Shown in pieces: positions 23,624 through 34,654 of a stretch of 64,000 nt of DNA. How positions within the stretch are numbered: the first letter of the stretch is position 1; the number at the start of each line of letters is the position of its first letter. Source of the DNA: Volutella citrinella (lineage: Eukaryota; Ascomycota; Sordariomycetes; Hypocreales; Nectriaceae); NCBI GenBank assembly GCA_034401135.1, contig JAWZSP010000006.1, forward strand, positions 1,674,001 through 1,738,000, read 5' to 3'. Made by a program: the position numbers and the translations under genes. Below the pieces are notes generated by a model. That model saw only the letters and a list, made by a program, of their open reading frames with translations, did not search any database and was not told where the DNA came from.

Positions 23624-25901
23624 ATGGCTGAGGATCCCAAGAACTCGACACCCCAGCCGGGCGTCCCCGCCCCAGCGTCTTTCTCGCGCATGAAGCCCCA
23701 GTCGCGGTGGGCCAGCGAGGCGTTCAGAAAGGAGATGGGCGGGTACCACCCCCCCTGGATGGATGCGTCCGCCTCCCAGTTCATAGACTTGGGCCAGGCG
23801 CCGAGTTGCTGGTCGCCGATTAAGCTTTCCGAATACGTGCGTGTCCATTCAAACATGGCCAAGGACGAAGAATTCCGCCAGAAGTTCCGAGCCGAATCCG
23901 CCAAGCGTAGCCCAGCGTCCGACCAGGAGAGACTTCCTTTCATATACAAGCCTCTGCGGAGCCCTGGCGAGATCCGGGTTATGACTCTCCTGCCAGGAGA
24001 TCCGATATCCCCTGTACAAGTCAAGCTCCAGCACGTTCCGTTGGGCTCAGATATAAAATATAGCGCCATTTCATATGCCTGGGGCTCCAAGTCGGACACA
24101 AAGACCGTCACCTCTGACGACGCCGCGATCCATATCCCCGCATCCCTCCACGCCGCACTCACCCGTCTCCGGCATAGCACCGACCCACAGCTCATCTGGG
24201 CAGATGCCATCTGCATCGACCAAGGCAACAACGTCGAAAAGGGCCACCAGGTCCGGCTGATGCGCCGCATCTTCCGGCAGGCGCACCGTGTCGTCGTCTG
24301 GCTGGGCAACGACTTTGGCGACGCCGCCAGCGTCTTTGGCGTGCTGAGAAAGATCCACCAGGGGGACTTGAGAGGGATACCGGGGCCGGACGACTGGGTC
24401 TGGTCCGCAGTAGCCGACCTGTTCGACCTCGCGTGATTCTGGCGGCTATGGTGTCTTCAGGAGATTGCCCTAGCTCCCCGTGCTAACGTGATATGGGGTC
24501 CCGGTAAGACATCCAGATGGTCTACATGCTGCGCAATCGCTAACTTGGAGTCATAAGAAACTATCTCATGGGATCAGCTGGCATTTGCCGCCGCATGGCT
24601 CCGTTGCGCCCCGTTCAGGTCGAGCTGGCGGGAGGCGAGCATTGGGCTGTACAACGTCTGTCTAATGTACTCGCTGTCAAGCGCATACTCAAAGCAGTCT
24701 CCGGTTTCGTTTCTTCAATTGCTGACGCTGTCACGCCAATTCCTTGCGTCCGACAACAGGGACAAGATCTACGGACTCCTCGGCATTCCCACGAGCGACG
24801 CGGATCCAGAGGCCGGTGAATACTTCCTTAAGCCTGATTACACGAAATCAGTCAACCAGGTATATCAAGATTGTGCGGCCAAGATCGTCGAATCTTCTGG
24901 ATGCCTGCGACTACTTTCGTATGTTCAACACCCCGAGCCTGATCGGGATGGGCATCGTTTCCGTGCCATGCTTGCGTTTCCTCCCGGTGATCCTCGTGGC
25001 TTTGCGGCGGCGGCCGCTGCCGAGATGGAGCAGAGACCTCTTTGCACCGACGGTTTGCCCAGTTGGGTGCCGAGATGGCACCAGTATTCTGCCCAAACGC
25101 TAGCCCCTCCTGAAGATGCCTCCAAGACGTTTCGAGCCTCGGCCAATCTTGGCCACACCCGACCTGTCATCAACGGAACACAGCTCACAGTGACCGGATT
25201 CGAGTTCTCTGCTGCCCGGCAGGTTTCTACAGCCATGAAGGGAAATCAATGGACGACGTCCAAGATTTGGCAGGATTACTTTCCTGCCGCAGTTGCCAAT
25301 GGGCACGGCGTTGACCCGCTCCAACTGCTGTGTCTCGTCATCACAGCCGGGAAGAACTGGTTCGGCACCATAGTGGACGACGAGGAGCAGCACCTCGCAG
25401 ACTTTCTAGCCTACCTACGCAGCAGGTGCGAGCTCGGTGATAGCGTGACCTACACGCAAAATTTAATCATGCGTGGTTCGGTGCCACTACATGCCGAGAC
25501 AGCGGAAAGCATGAGACAGGCGCAAGAGTCATTCGAAGTAGCCCACCTCCGCCAAGAGCGCATCGCTCGACCCAGCCAGCTCGAGCAGTATGTCTTCTCC
25601 CCACAGGAAAAGGAATTCCCTCAGTTCGTAGGCGACGCGGACCGGTTCGAGGAGGCAATGCAGGGTGCTTGTCTGGAGCGCAAGATGTTTGTGACACAGA
25701 GTGGGCATCTTAGACTTAGGCCCCAGGTGATGCAAGAAGGCGACATCGTGTGTATCCTGAGTGGGTGGTTCCATTGTTCCTATGATACTGCGGCCCGAGA
25801 ATGGCGAGTACATGCTGGTAGGCGAGGCGTACGTACAGGGCGTCATGATGGGAGAGATTAGCTCGGTTGTGTCCCAAGAGCGAACGTTTGAGATTACATA
25901 G
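23624..25901 (+). pseudogene. HET-domain (heterokaryon incompatibility) gene, broken
   Basis: A fungal heterokaryon-incompatibility-type gene. The HET domain runs from about residue 135: YSAISYAWGS, IPASLHAALTRLR, IWADAICIDQ and RVVVWLGN are all canonical. Immediately after, an in-frame TGA (24434-24436) stands where the family has an aromatic residue, directly before FWRLWCLQEIALAP, which continues in the same frame. A 54-nt intron (24504-24557) then restores ISWDQLAFAAAW. The C-terminal half stays open and conserved (RDKIYGLLGI, LPSWVPRWH) to about 25762. There one extra G in the run 25763-25765 shifts the frame; the expected tail (EYMLVGEAYVQGVMMGE, ending TAG at 25901) is intact in the next frame. 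With the shift the frame ends at 25861 in non-conserved sequence. Two separate lesions argue for a true pseudogene rather than one sequencing error. Such proteins act in cytoplasmic non-self recognition and cell death; this copy should yield only a truncated HET domain of about 270 aa. Confidence 0.85.
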
Positions 25902-26623
25902 CTTGAGTTTGAGAACGGAGCCCTAGTCTGCTTTTGAGCCAGAACAGGGCTGTGTTCACTTCTCGGCGGTAACAACGCAATTACGAGGCTACTTGTTCAA
26001 GAATCTATGGACATGGGCGACACGCAACCTCATGTTTGTACTCGAGGAAAAATGTATTCCAAAATAATCGTCCATCTATAAAAATCGTCTTGGCCAATTA
26101 CCGCATCCGATGATTATTGGCAGGTATTGGTGTTGTGGCCGAAGTGCAGGGTAGACGGAGCCCGGGAGACAAGGGGAGTACAAGGAGCATGGGCCAGTTG
26201 CGCGTCTTGTCAGGTGCCCTCCTTCCCTTTGTTGCAGAACAAGCTTTGAGGAAGGTGCAAGCAGGGGTGTGTGGTTTAGTCAACAACTTGCTGGCCAGGC
26301 CTCGACCCCTTCTGTTAGACTTTACACACATTCCTTTTCTGCCCCCTTCTTGTTTGTCGTCTTGGCTACGTACGCGATTGATGCGTGGCGCCATCTATTG
26401 AACAGAGTGATGTCATGAACTCAAAACCACCTCTTTGCTGGGTTCATCCAAGCCCATGCCCCATAAGAGGGAACTCGCCGGGGCCAGCTCTGCTAGTGCC
26501 AGTGGCTTGCTCGGATTTCAGAGCTCCGATTTCCGGTCGCCTCCACGCATCATCTACATCACCGGCCCTGCAACGGACTTGGGCATTCCCTCTCTCCGGT
26601 CACACTGCAGTCCCGATCGCACC
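25902..26623. other. Intergenic region before the Zn2Cys6 regulator
   Basis: 722 nt; the frame of the downstream gene is open back to 26435 but lacks a convincing start there. No other feature seen. Confidence 0.5.
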
Positions 26624-28705
26624 ATGGCACCCAGCCAGACGGCTCCATACGGACAGGCTTGCCTGCATTGCTTCAAGTCCAAGTGCAGATGCATCATACG
26701 GCCCAATGGCGACGGCTGCGAGAGATGCCATCGGCTCCGCAAGCAGTGTCAGCCGTCCGACTCCGTTCGCAGGCGCAATGCGCAAAACTCGAAGCACCCA
26801 GGTGCCAAAATCACCCAGCTCGAGAACAAGATTGACAGCCTTGTGTCTATGCTCCACTCAGTGGCTGACACTTCGTCTTCGTCAACAGCCTTGCGCCAAG
26901 CCCTCGAGGCGGAAGGACTGAGCAGCCGTCACATTGCTGAGCAGCCAACGAACCCAGACGTCTCAGTCGAAACTGGTTCATCATCGTTGGTCATCCAACA
27001 CACTACTGATATTAATTCTGCCGCCGCAGACGGTCGCCAAGTTCCCCAAGTGCCTTCAGCTTCCACGGCCAGGCCTCCACACTCACTGCACGACGCCTCC
27101 GCGACGTTGCCCCCGGCCTGCTTATTCGCCTCCGAGGTTTCTGTCCTCGAAGCCGAAAGCTCCCTTTCTCTGTTTCGCACTCACCTGCTGCCAAATTTTG
27201 CATTTGTGCACATCCCACCCAATCTGAGCGCCCTGAATCTATGCCATGCCCGACCCCTGTTGTTTTCCGCCATCATCACCGTCACGACCACCTCAACAGA
27301 GAGGCGGCTTGAAAGAGCCAGACGGCTCAAACAAACCATTGCGGAAAACCTTATTCTAGAGAACCAGTCGACGATTGACGTGCTACTCAGCATTCTAACC
27401 TTTGTAGCATGGAGCCACGACCAGTTTCTAGCTCGAACGCCCAGCTCCTCCAAGTTCATGGGTTACGCCATGCTGCTGGTCTACAACCTCCGACTAAACC
27501 AACCCACACCCGAGGATTCGCAAGTGGTAGTTGAAGCCTTCCTCCCAGACTTTCACAGCCCCAGTGGAACGGATGAAGGATTTGACCTCGAGAAGCAGCG
27601 GGCTGTTCTGGGCTGCTTCGTCTTGAGCTCCATGTGAGTGATTATCATTCTGCTCAGGGCATAGCTAAGCTGACAGAACACGGTGGTAGAGTTTCAGGCT
27701 ACTTTGCGCACATAGATCCAATGCGTTGGACACTTGAGATGGAAATGCAACTGCAGAACCTGAGCTCGGCCAAGGCATGCCCGGACGATCAAGTCTTCGT
27801 GACACAGGTGCGGCTGCAACTCGTGGCACACAGACTCGCCCAGGCTCGGGAAAGACAGGAGTTTGATCGCCTGAGCCCGGCAGCAGCTTCCGCATCTCTC
27901 CCAGCGTTTGTGTACTACAAGCCACTGGAGGCCCAGCTAGCGGAAATCAAGACCTCGCTGACTCCCGAGTTGCAACAGAACCGTAGGTGTTCCTGCACTA
28001 CCCAGAAGGACAACTCGAGTCAACCGACTAACCTAAAACTTGGGGCCAAATCTTGTAGTGCTTCTTGCCACAAATATTCGCTACATCGAACTGTGCTTAC
28101 ACGAGACGAATGCTGCACCCACCACGGTTGCACGCACGGAGCCAAATGGGGGTGGTAATGGGATTTATAGCTCTGCCCATCTGCAGATACTCTGGAGGCT
28201 GCTAGAAGCCGTGAGGTCATGGACGGATGCCATCGTAAAGTTACCACACGCAGCATACATTGGCTGCTCGTTCCTCTTCACCACACAGCTGGTAAGGGGC
28301 CTCATAGTTCTCTTCCGCCTGTCCACCGACACGAACCCCGCGTGGGACCGCAGCGTCGTCCAGGGTGCCGGAGACTTACTCTCAGTGATGCAAGATATGG
28401 CCAACAAGTTCGAAATGGCCAGCGCAGAGGTGTCCGAGGACTCACCTTCTGACCTGTTTTCTCAGATGCACCGGACGACGCGGGCCTGTCGCGCCTGGGC
28501 GGTTGCCAAGATGGCGCTAGGGGACGCAGAGGAGGAGACAATGGACCTGCCGGAGAGAATAGCCGCCGAGCTTGGTGAGGACAGGATGGATGAGTTCCAG
28601 TTCTTTCTGAACCAGCCTGCTGACTTTGATAATGCCATGTGGCTGGAAGGCATGTTGGTAGGGCTGTCGCAGGAGTCCATGTCGCTCGGTGGCTATAGGA
28701 TTTGA
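26624..28705 (+). CDS. Zn2Cys6 transcription factor
   Basis: Predicted 649-aa nuclear regulator. Exons 26624-27633, 27690-27982 and 28059-28705; introns of 56 and 76 nt (phases 2 and 1). The binuclear zinc cluster is complete near the N-terminus: C13-X2-C16-X6-C23, then C32-X2-C35-X6-C42, followed by a basic linker and a likely coiled coil (KITQLENKIDSLVSML). The middle region (FRTHLLPNFAFVHIP and following helices) matches the fungal regulatory domain. The C-terminus FDNAMWLEGMLVG is a typical end for this group. I chose ATG 26624 because it lies 12 codons before the first zinc cysteine; upstream in-frame sequence looks untranslated. It sits 400 nt upstream of and co-directional with an MFS exporter gene, so it may control it (inference). 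Confidence 0.9.
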
Positions 28706-28764
28706 GCGAACTCGACTCAAGCAAAAAGGATTCGCATGCTACAGACGAAGAAGAGTTGTACGCC

Positions 28765-29108
28765 ATGGTCTTGTGGAGTCGACTAGAGCGATTGTCAGAC
28801 CTGATGGTCCGGGAATGCGCCACCCGGATTTCGGATTGCCAACACCGTCCGGAGGCGAACTCCGACCAGAGCTCGACTTCCGATTTTTGTCTAGGCATTG
28901 AAAAGGCAAGTATATATCTTGATGGACTGTCTATCCCCTGTCCTTTGCTATGAAGACAGCTGTGTTGGATATCCTCAAGACATCTACCGAGCTGCGTGGT
29001 CGCCGATCATACACCAAAGTCCAGATTTACTACGAAGCCTGTCACTTCCTCAAAAGCGAGCTACGAAGCTGGGCGAGCCCCTCAAGAGACTCAGAGCTCC
29101 TAAAATGA
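28765..29108 (+). other. Coding-like segment between regulator and exporter, possible GC-AG intron
   Basis: A protein-like frame opens after a TAG at 28696 and gives DEEELYAMVLWSRLERLSD, then CATRISDCQH and GIEK at 28905. Directly after, AAG|GCAAGT matches the consensus of GC-AG introns; splicing 28906-28955 (50 nt, acceptor TATGAAG) continues in frame as [35 protein letters not shown] and ends at TGA 29106-29108. From ATG 28765 the model is 97 aa; a longer form without ATG starts near 28699. The stop overlaps the ATG of the exporter gene (ATGA). It is not the end of the regulator, whose C-terminus is complete. It could be a remnant of another gene or a small unknown gene. Composition suggests real coding ancestry; identity unknown. 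Confidence 0.4.
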
Positions 29109-31115
29109 ACAATACGATCCTTCACCCGAGCTGCAGCTCAGCAGAGGCCGAGCAACAACACCACGACGTGGATACCGAGTCGGGGTCAGAGAATCCTCCT
29201 CGCCAGACGGAAAAGCAGGAATACATACACGGCATAAGATTAATATTGACTGTGATTCCAATCACGCTTGTTTACTTCCTCATCATGCTGGACGGGTCCA
29301 TCATTGCTACAGCTGTACCGGAAATCACGTCCGAGTTCGAGTCATTGCTCGATGTTGGCTGGTGCGTACACGGCGAGCTCTCAAAAGTTAAACGGCATAA
29401 GCTGACGAATTCAAGGTACGGGAGTGCGTATTCACTCGCCTGCTCAGCCGTCCAGCCGCTCAGCAGCAAAATCTACACCTACTTCAACACCAAGGTAAGC
29501 TTTAGCGGCGAACAATATCCAGGTGCGTAGACTGATTCGCGAAACACTTCAAGAACTCTTTTCTAGTATTCTTCTGCATCTTCGAGCTTGGATCAGCCGT
29601 CTGCGGAGCGGCCCAGTCGTCCACTATGTTGATCGTCGGCAGGGCCGTTGCAGGCCTCGGGACATCTGGCTTGCTCAACGGGGCTTTGACCATGGTGGCT
29701 GCCATGCTGCCGCCGCATAAACAGCCCCTCGTCATGGGAGTATGCGCTGGACTTGGCCAACTAGGCATTGCCTGCGGACCCCTCATCGGAGGTGCTCTTA
29801 CGGAATTGGCTTCGTGGCGTTGGTGTAAGTGCTCAATGCTCGCAGTTTCTCCAGCCCCCTGACCATGTTTCTACCCATAATTTTAACGAGTAGGATTTGT
29901 CTGACACTTCCCTTTTTTAGGCTTTTATATAAACCTCCCTGTTGGCGCAGTGGTTGGTGTCTTGCTCGTCATTCTCTCCATCCCCGAACCCGAGCTCAAG
30001 CCGCCCGCAAGAGCAGTCTTGAGTACCGCGATGAAATCTCTAGATCTCCCAGGATTCTTCCTCATTGCTCCAGCTGCAGTCATGCTCCTCGTCGCTTTGC
30101 AGTTTGGCGGAGATCGATTCCCCTGGAACAGCTCTACCATCATCTGCCTGCTGGTCGGGGCCGGGATTATCTTCGCGTTGTTCCTGGTCTGGGAATACTA
30201 TCGGGGTGACGAAGCCATGATACCTTTTTACATGTTGAAGAAGCGGGTCATATGGTCTGCTGCCGGGACCATGTTCTTCTTCTACGGCGTCTTTTTTTGT
30301 GCGGACTACTACCTCCCCATCTACTTCCAGGCTGTCAATGGCAACTCCCCGTTGATGAGCGGCGTGCACATCCTGCCAACAATTATTAGCCAAGTGATAT
30401 TCACGATGATTTCAAGCATCTTGAGTAAGTTCGCACACAGGCATGTCTGTTATTAACTCAATCGATGCTAAAACCACGGTGCAGTCGAGAGGTGGGGCTA
30501 CTATTTGCCGTGGGCATTGAGCGGAACAGCCACCGCTACTGCTGGATATGGGCTCCTTTCACTGCTCGGGCCCTCTACACCAGTTCAGAAATGGGTCGGA
30601 TACCAAGTTTTATTCGGAGTAGGCTGTGGAGCGGCGTCCACTTCGGTATGTGTCACTTCAATTCCATTCTTGCTCCCCAAGACTCTGGTTAGGAGTGGGT
30701 GAGAGAAAACACTTCCAGCCATGCTAATCTCGGATTAATGTAGGCTCTAATTGCCATTCAGAACTCCATCCCCGCCCGACAGATTCCTATTGCAATGGGA
30801 ATTTTGATATTTTCCCAAAACATGGGTTCTGCCGTCTTCTTGGTGGCGGCGCAAACCATCTTCAGCAGCAGCTTGAGGCAGCAAATCGCAGAGAAGCTGC
30901 CAGGGGTCGACGTGGAGCCTATTCTCGCGGCTGGCGCCCGCTCAATCCGCACGGCGATCTCGAAAGACTATCTAAGTGCTGTTGTCGAAGCCTATAGTAC
31001 AGGCATCAACAGGGTCATGTATCTGGGCATTGGACTGGGAACCGCGGCCTTTGTCTTTGCCTGGGGCCTGGGGTGGAAAGACATCAGGATCGAGGCAGAA
31101 GATCGCAAGTCCTAA
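29105..31115 (+). CDS. MFS drug-type exporter, 14-TM (DHA2-like)
   Basis: Predicted 547-aa plasma-membrane H+ antiporter exporting toxic or secondary compounds. Six exons: 29105-29361, 29416-29494, 29554-29824, 29921-30424, 30485-30645 and 30744-31115; introns 54, 59, 96, 60 and 98 nt. Splices restore all family motifs: [14 protein letters not shown] (motif D1 region in TM1), [19 protein letters not shown] (TM2), [11 protein letters not shown] and IVGRAVAG (motif A/B), [22 protein letters not shown] (motif C, antiporter type), and [12 protein letters not shown]. The soluble N-terminus of about 40 residues is charged. The family includes mycotoxin and fungicide exporters; no biosynthetic genes lie nearby, so its cargo is unknown. 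The Zn2Cys6 gene upstream on the same strand is a plausible regulator. Confidence 0.93.
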
Positions 31116-33670
31116 GTTAATTGATTTGGAAACCAAGTCGATAGTCGGGAATTATCTGGAGCTTCTTCGGCCCGAATCCGTCTATGGATTTGTGGTAAGG
31201 AAGAAACCATGCCATTTATTCTGGAGATCGGAGCTCCAATTCCGTCCCAACGGGCATGCTGATTTGCGTGGCTACCCAGGATGGATGGCCTCAAGTTGAG
31301 CGTGTAGAACTGTCTTCTTCAGTGCTCTCCTACGGTTCTCCTTTCACAAGATACGGAATGGTACAGACTCAAACTATCATCAACGCCGCGAGGGGATGTT
31401 TGACCGCTATATTGGTCCAGCCATGTGAAGGTGGCAGGGTACCGTACCATTGGGCCAACTGGGGGTGGGCCTGGATGAGCCTCAACTTCTCAAGGGTATT
31501 TGGGCTCCGCAGGACAGAGCCCACTGCAGTGGATGCGCTAAGGATACGTTCAATGGGCGCGCCAGGGTGGCCTGTCTGGGGTCATGGGGCCGGTCTGGGC
31601 CTGGGAAGATGCGTTGCTGATCCGGCGGGATCGTGGCCCGTGGGCCGTGACCGCTGGCATCATCTCAAACGCCAGCGTGGGACAGCGGACATGTAACAGG
31701 ATCATCATACAAGGCCCGGGAATCTGCGGCCAGGGAACGAACCAGGAGACATTCCAGCATACGGACATGCGCATTCACCTCTCGCTTCGAGAAGAGAGAC
31801 GTCGGTTGGGAGCCGAAGATAGACAAACACCCAGAAAGCGGATGGCCACATGGCAAGGCGGGACTTGAGTCGCTTGTCTATCGGAGCGACATGCGGCTGC
31901 CCGACGGTGAAGAGGGTTCGCTCTGCAGCACACGGATGCCCACTACTACCTAGGACTTGGAAGATCAACGGACGCACTCGGGTGGCACTCGAGGCCAGCA
32001 TCTGTCGCATAATGCCGCGCCAGCATACAATCGCGTGATGAGTCGCTTGCAGCGGCACAGCAGCGGAGACGTCAGAACCCGGGTGCCAGTAATGGGGGAA
32101 GAGGGACTGGAGAGGGAGAGTCGAGATGCCGGGCCAGGACTAGCCAGGGAAGCAGAGCACCGGGAGGCGGGTGTGCCTGATGCTTGGATCGATGGACAGG
32201 GTTTGTGTGCTGTGTGGTGGTGTGGGGAAAGAGGAGAGAGCAAACAACGGCGGCAGATGGCGGAAAGCATAGACGAATGAGCGATCTGCTGTGCGATGAA
32301 GGTTGTGAGACTGCATGCCGGGATGGATGGTGGTTGATGGCGATGATGGGCCAGCAACGGATGGATGGATCATGGATTGAGCCGAATTGGGGGCGCAGTT
32401 TGGGGGCGCGCAGGTTGGCAGTGCATCTGGACAATTCCAACATCGTCTGCATGGGCTTCCTCTGCCTGCAGCGACTCTCCAAGGGCCCTGACCGGTTGTG
32501 CAGATGTTGCGGGCGGCAGACGGAAGGGCCAGTGAGGCGAGGCCTGAGGCGCATCGCTGCAGAGGCTAGTCTTTTGCTGAGATGCGGCCTGCCGAGCTGA
32601 ACAGGCAGCCGATCGGTGCCTTTGGCGGTTTGGTGGCTGGCTGGGAGTACATGAGATGTGAGAATCAGGGTTGCTCTGCTCCCGGCCGCGTCTTGTCGGG
32701 CCTTTGGGTTCCTGGCGCTGCACAGTCATCTATGTGTTGTTCCTAGGCTGCCGTCATCCCTCCCACGCTGCCTGTCACCAGCTAGCCAGGTCTTGCAGCG
32801 TCATCACTGGCGCCGGGGAGCTGGAACGGGCGGGCCGAGGTATATGGCATCAGCGCTACTGTGGGATAAAGGCACACACTGTCCTCACATTCGAACATGT
32901 CTGGCTCGCCAAGGGGGGGTGCCATGGCAGGCGTCTGGGTGACATTCTGGGGATCTGCCGGAGATGAGGGTACGGTGAGGCCAGCCGAGAGAGATGTGAT
33001 GCTGATACACTGTGTACTTGCTTGTGCTTGGGCAAAAGAAACGTGCGCGACATATTGCGTCAGGCAGACGAGTTGAGCCACGGCTGGCTGACATGTGAAG
33101 AGGTAATCACAGACGCGGCAGCAGCCTGTCCCGTGGATTTGTAACATCTCCGTCAACAAGCAAAACATGCCGCGAGTCAGCCAAAACGGTGAAGCTCTTC
33201 GAAAGCTGTCATCGGATTTCCAGATGCGTGGCTCCGCATAGCACCGGGAAGACCATAAGCACCCGCCGGCCACCCGCTAGACAGGCCCTGGATAAGTACG
33301 GTCTACTTAGGTAGCTCTGGAGCATCGAGCCGGCGCTACGACACCCACCGCCTCCGCGGATCGCTTCGGCCGAGGGCGGACGCTGTGGCAGTCTGGGAGT
33401 CTGGCAGCCAGTGGCAGCCGGGCTCAAGGTGGAGGCGAGCCGGGTTCCCCTCTCAGGCTCTGTCGCAGGCGGTGGTGATTATTGCCCTCGATGCGTGCCA
33501 GACTGCGTGTGGTGATGGGCGCAGTCGCAGTCGGGTGCCGTACCAGCGCAGCGCGGGATGAGGACTGGGGCAGCCGGTCTAACGGACCATGTCGCCAGCG
33601 TCCAGTAAACGAATGCCGGAGTGTGCACTGTAGCGATGCTGCAGAGTGTGCAGACGCAATGGATGGCTGG

Positions 33671-33700
33671 CTGGGCTGGGCGGGCTGGGCTGGGGCGGGC
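33671..33700 (+). repeat. Guanine-run tract, quadruplex-like
   Basis: Six runs of three or four G separated by 1-2 nt loops (GGG-CT-GGG-C-GGG-CT-GGG-CT-GGGG-C-GGG). It fits the canonical G-quadruplex pattern. It lies about 950 nt upstream of the ATG at 34655. Confidence 0.6.
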
Positions 33701-34027
33701 CTCGCGGAGTCAGAGACATGGCGCACCTCTGGCGCACCTCTGGCGCCCTCCTGGGGCTTGGCTGGCGCACGACGGCCCACCCGTCGCAGGCGGCCACGCG
33801 TGAACCCGACGCCGAACCCGTCGCCCGCCGTTGGGTTATTGAAATCTTGATGGACTCATTGGCTGCCCTCGAGAGGATGCTTTGGCCGGGCCCCCGATTA
33901 CCGTCACTGCGCCTTCTCGGGAATGCTCCTCCTGTTACGGTGTTAGGGGGTGCTACTTTAGTACTCGTGCTACTACCGCAGACACCTCGCAGTAGCTCAG
34001 CATCCAATTTTAATATCATTTGACCCT

Positions 34028-34062
34028 TCTTTTTTTTTTTTTCTCCGGCTCCCCTCTTCTGC
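34028..34062 (+). promoter_or_regulatory. Poly-T/pyrimidine tract in the promoter region
   Basis: A run of about 15 T followed by C/T-rich sequence, 600 nt upstream of ATG 34655. Pyrimidine tracts are common near fungal transcription starts; this role is inferred. Confidence 0.35.
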
Positions 34063-34344
34063 TCTAGCCAGGACGCACAACAATTACAGTCCGCCCCTCA
34101 CTGCCACTGTTTCCAGCCGGGCAGCCCCAAGTGCGCCATCGCTCCTTCTTCCGCTCCAGAGTGGACCCCATTTCTTCAGGAAGGAAGGACCCTGCTGTAG
34201 CTGGGCCGAAGTATTTGCGTCATACTCCACCGAACCTTCCCCGTCCCTGGCCCAGATCGCCGCCCGCCCATCCACTTTCGTCGCCTCCACCAAACATTCA
34301 TCCGCCTTCGATCCCTCCATCCATCCACACGCCCATCCAACTCG

Positions 34345-34372
34345 ACACTCGCCTCGCCTCGCCTCGCCTTGA
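34345..34372 (+). repeat. GCCTC pentamer repeat
   Basis: Short tandem repeat of CTCGC/GCCTC units, about four copies, inside the presumed 5' leader of the gene at 34655. Confidence 0.6.
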
Positions 34373-34654
34373 ATTCCCCCGACAGGCTACACCAGCTCCC
34401 GCGACTGCCATCAGCTCTACCCTCCACCAGACCTACTCACTATCTCTCTCGGCCGACCGCTGCAACCTGCAAATCGCGCCTTCTTGGACGCCCGCATCAT
34501 TCGACACCGCCAAATCAATCACACCCAAACCTACATCGCATTCGATACTTGGGACGCCGGGGCTTATGTGCAATCGCCACCTCGATGGCTCGCTGACGCC
34601 TTGCTCAAAATCATCATCACACAGCCTCCGTCCTTGCAGCTCGCCGTCGCCGCC

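Larger units (their letters stand above)
31116..34654. other. Long gene-free region with G-rich tract and pyrimidine-rich leader
   Basis: 3.5 kb without a supportable gene; open frames are short, overlapping and motif-free. Notable content: a tandem GCGCACCTCTG (33720-33746), a guanine-run cluster at 33671-33700, a poly-T/CT tract at about 34028-34062 and CT-rich short repeats at 34310-34372. The right part is probably promoter and a long 5' leader of the coiled-coil gene at 34655. Confidence 0.55.

Noticed and set aside
24434..24436. Stop-codon recoding (selenocysteine or programmed read-through) at the HET TGA
   Set aside because: Fungi of this group lack the selenocysteine system, and the second lesion downstream makes decay the simpler explanation.
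24430..24470. An intron that would remove the in-frame TGA of the HET gene
   Set aside because: The only GT-AG pair spanning it is about 28 nt, too short, and would delete the conserved FWRLWCLQ segment.
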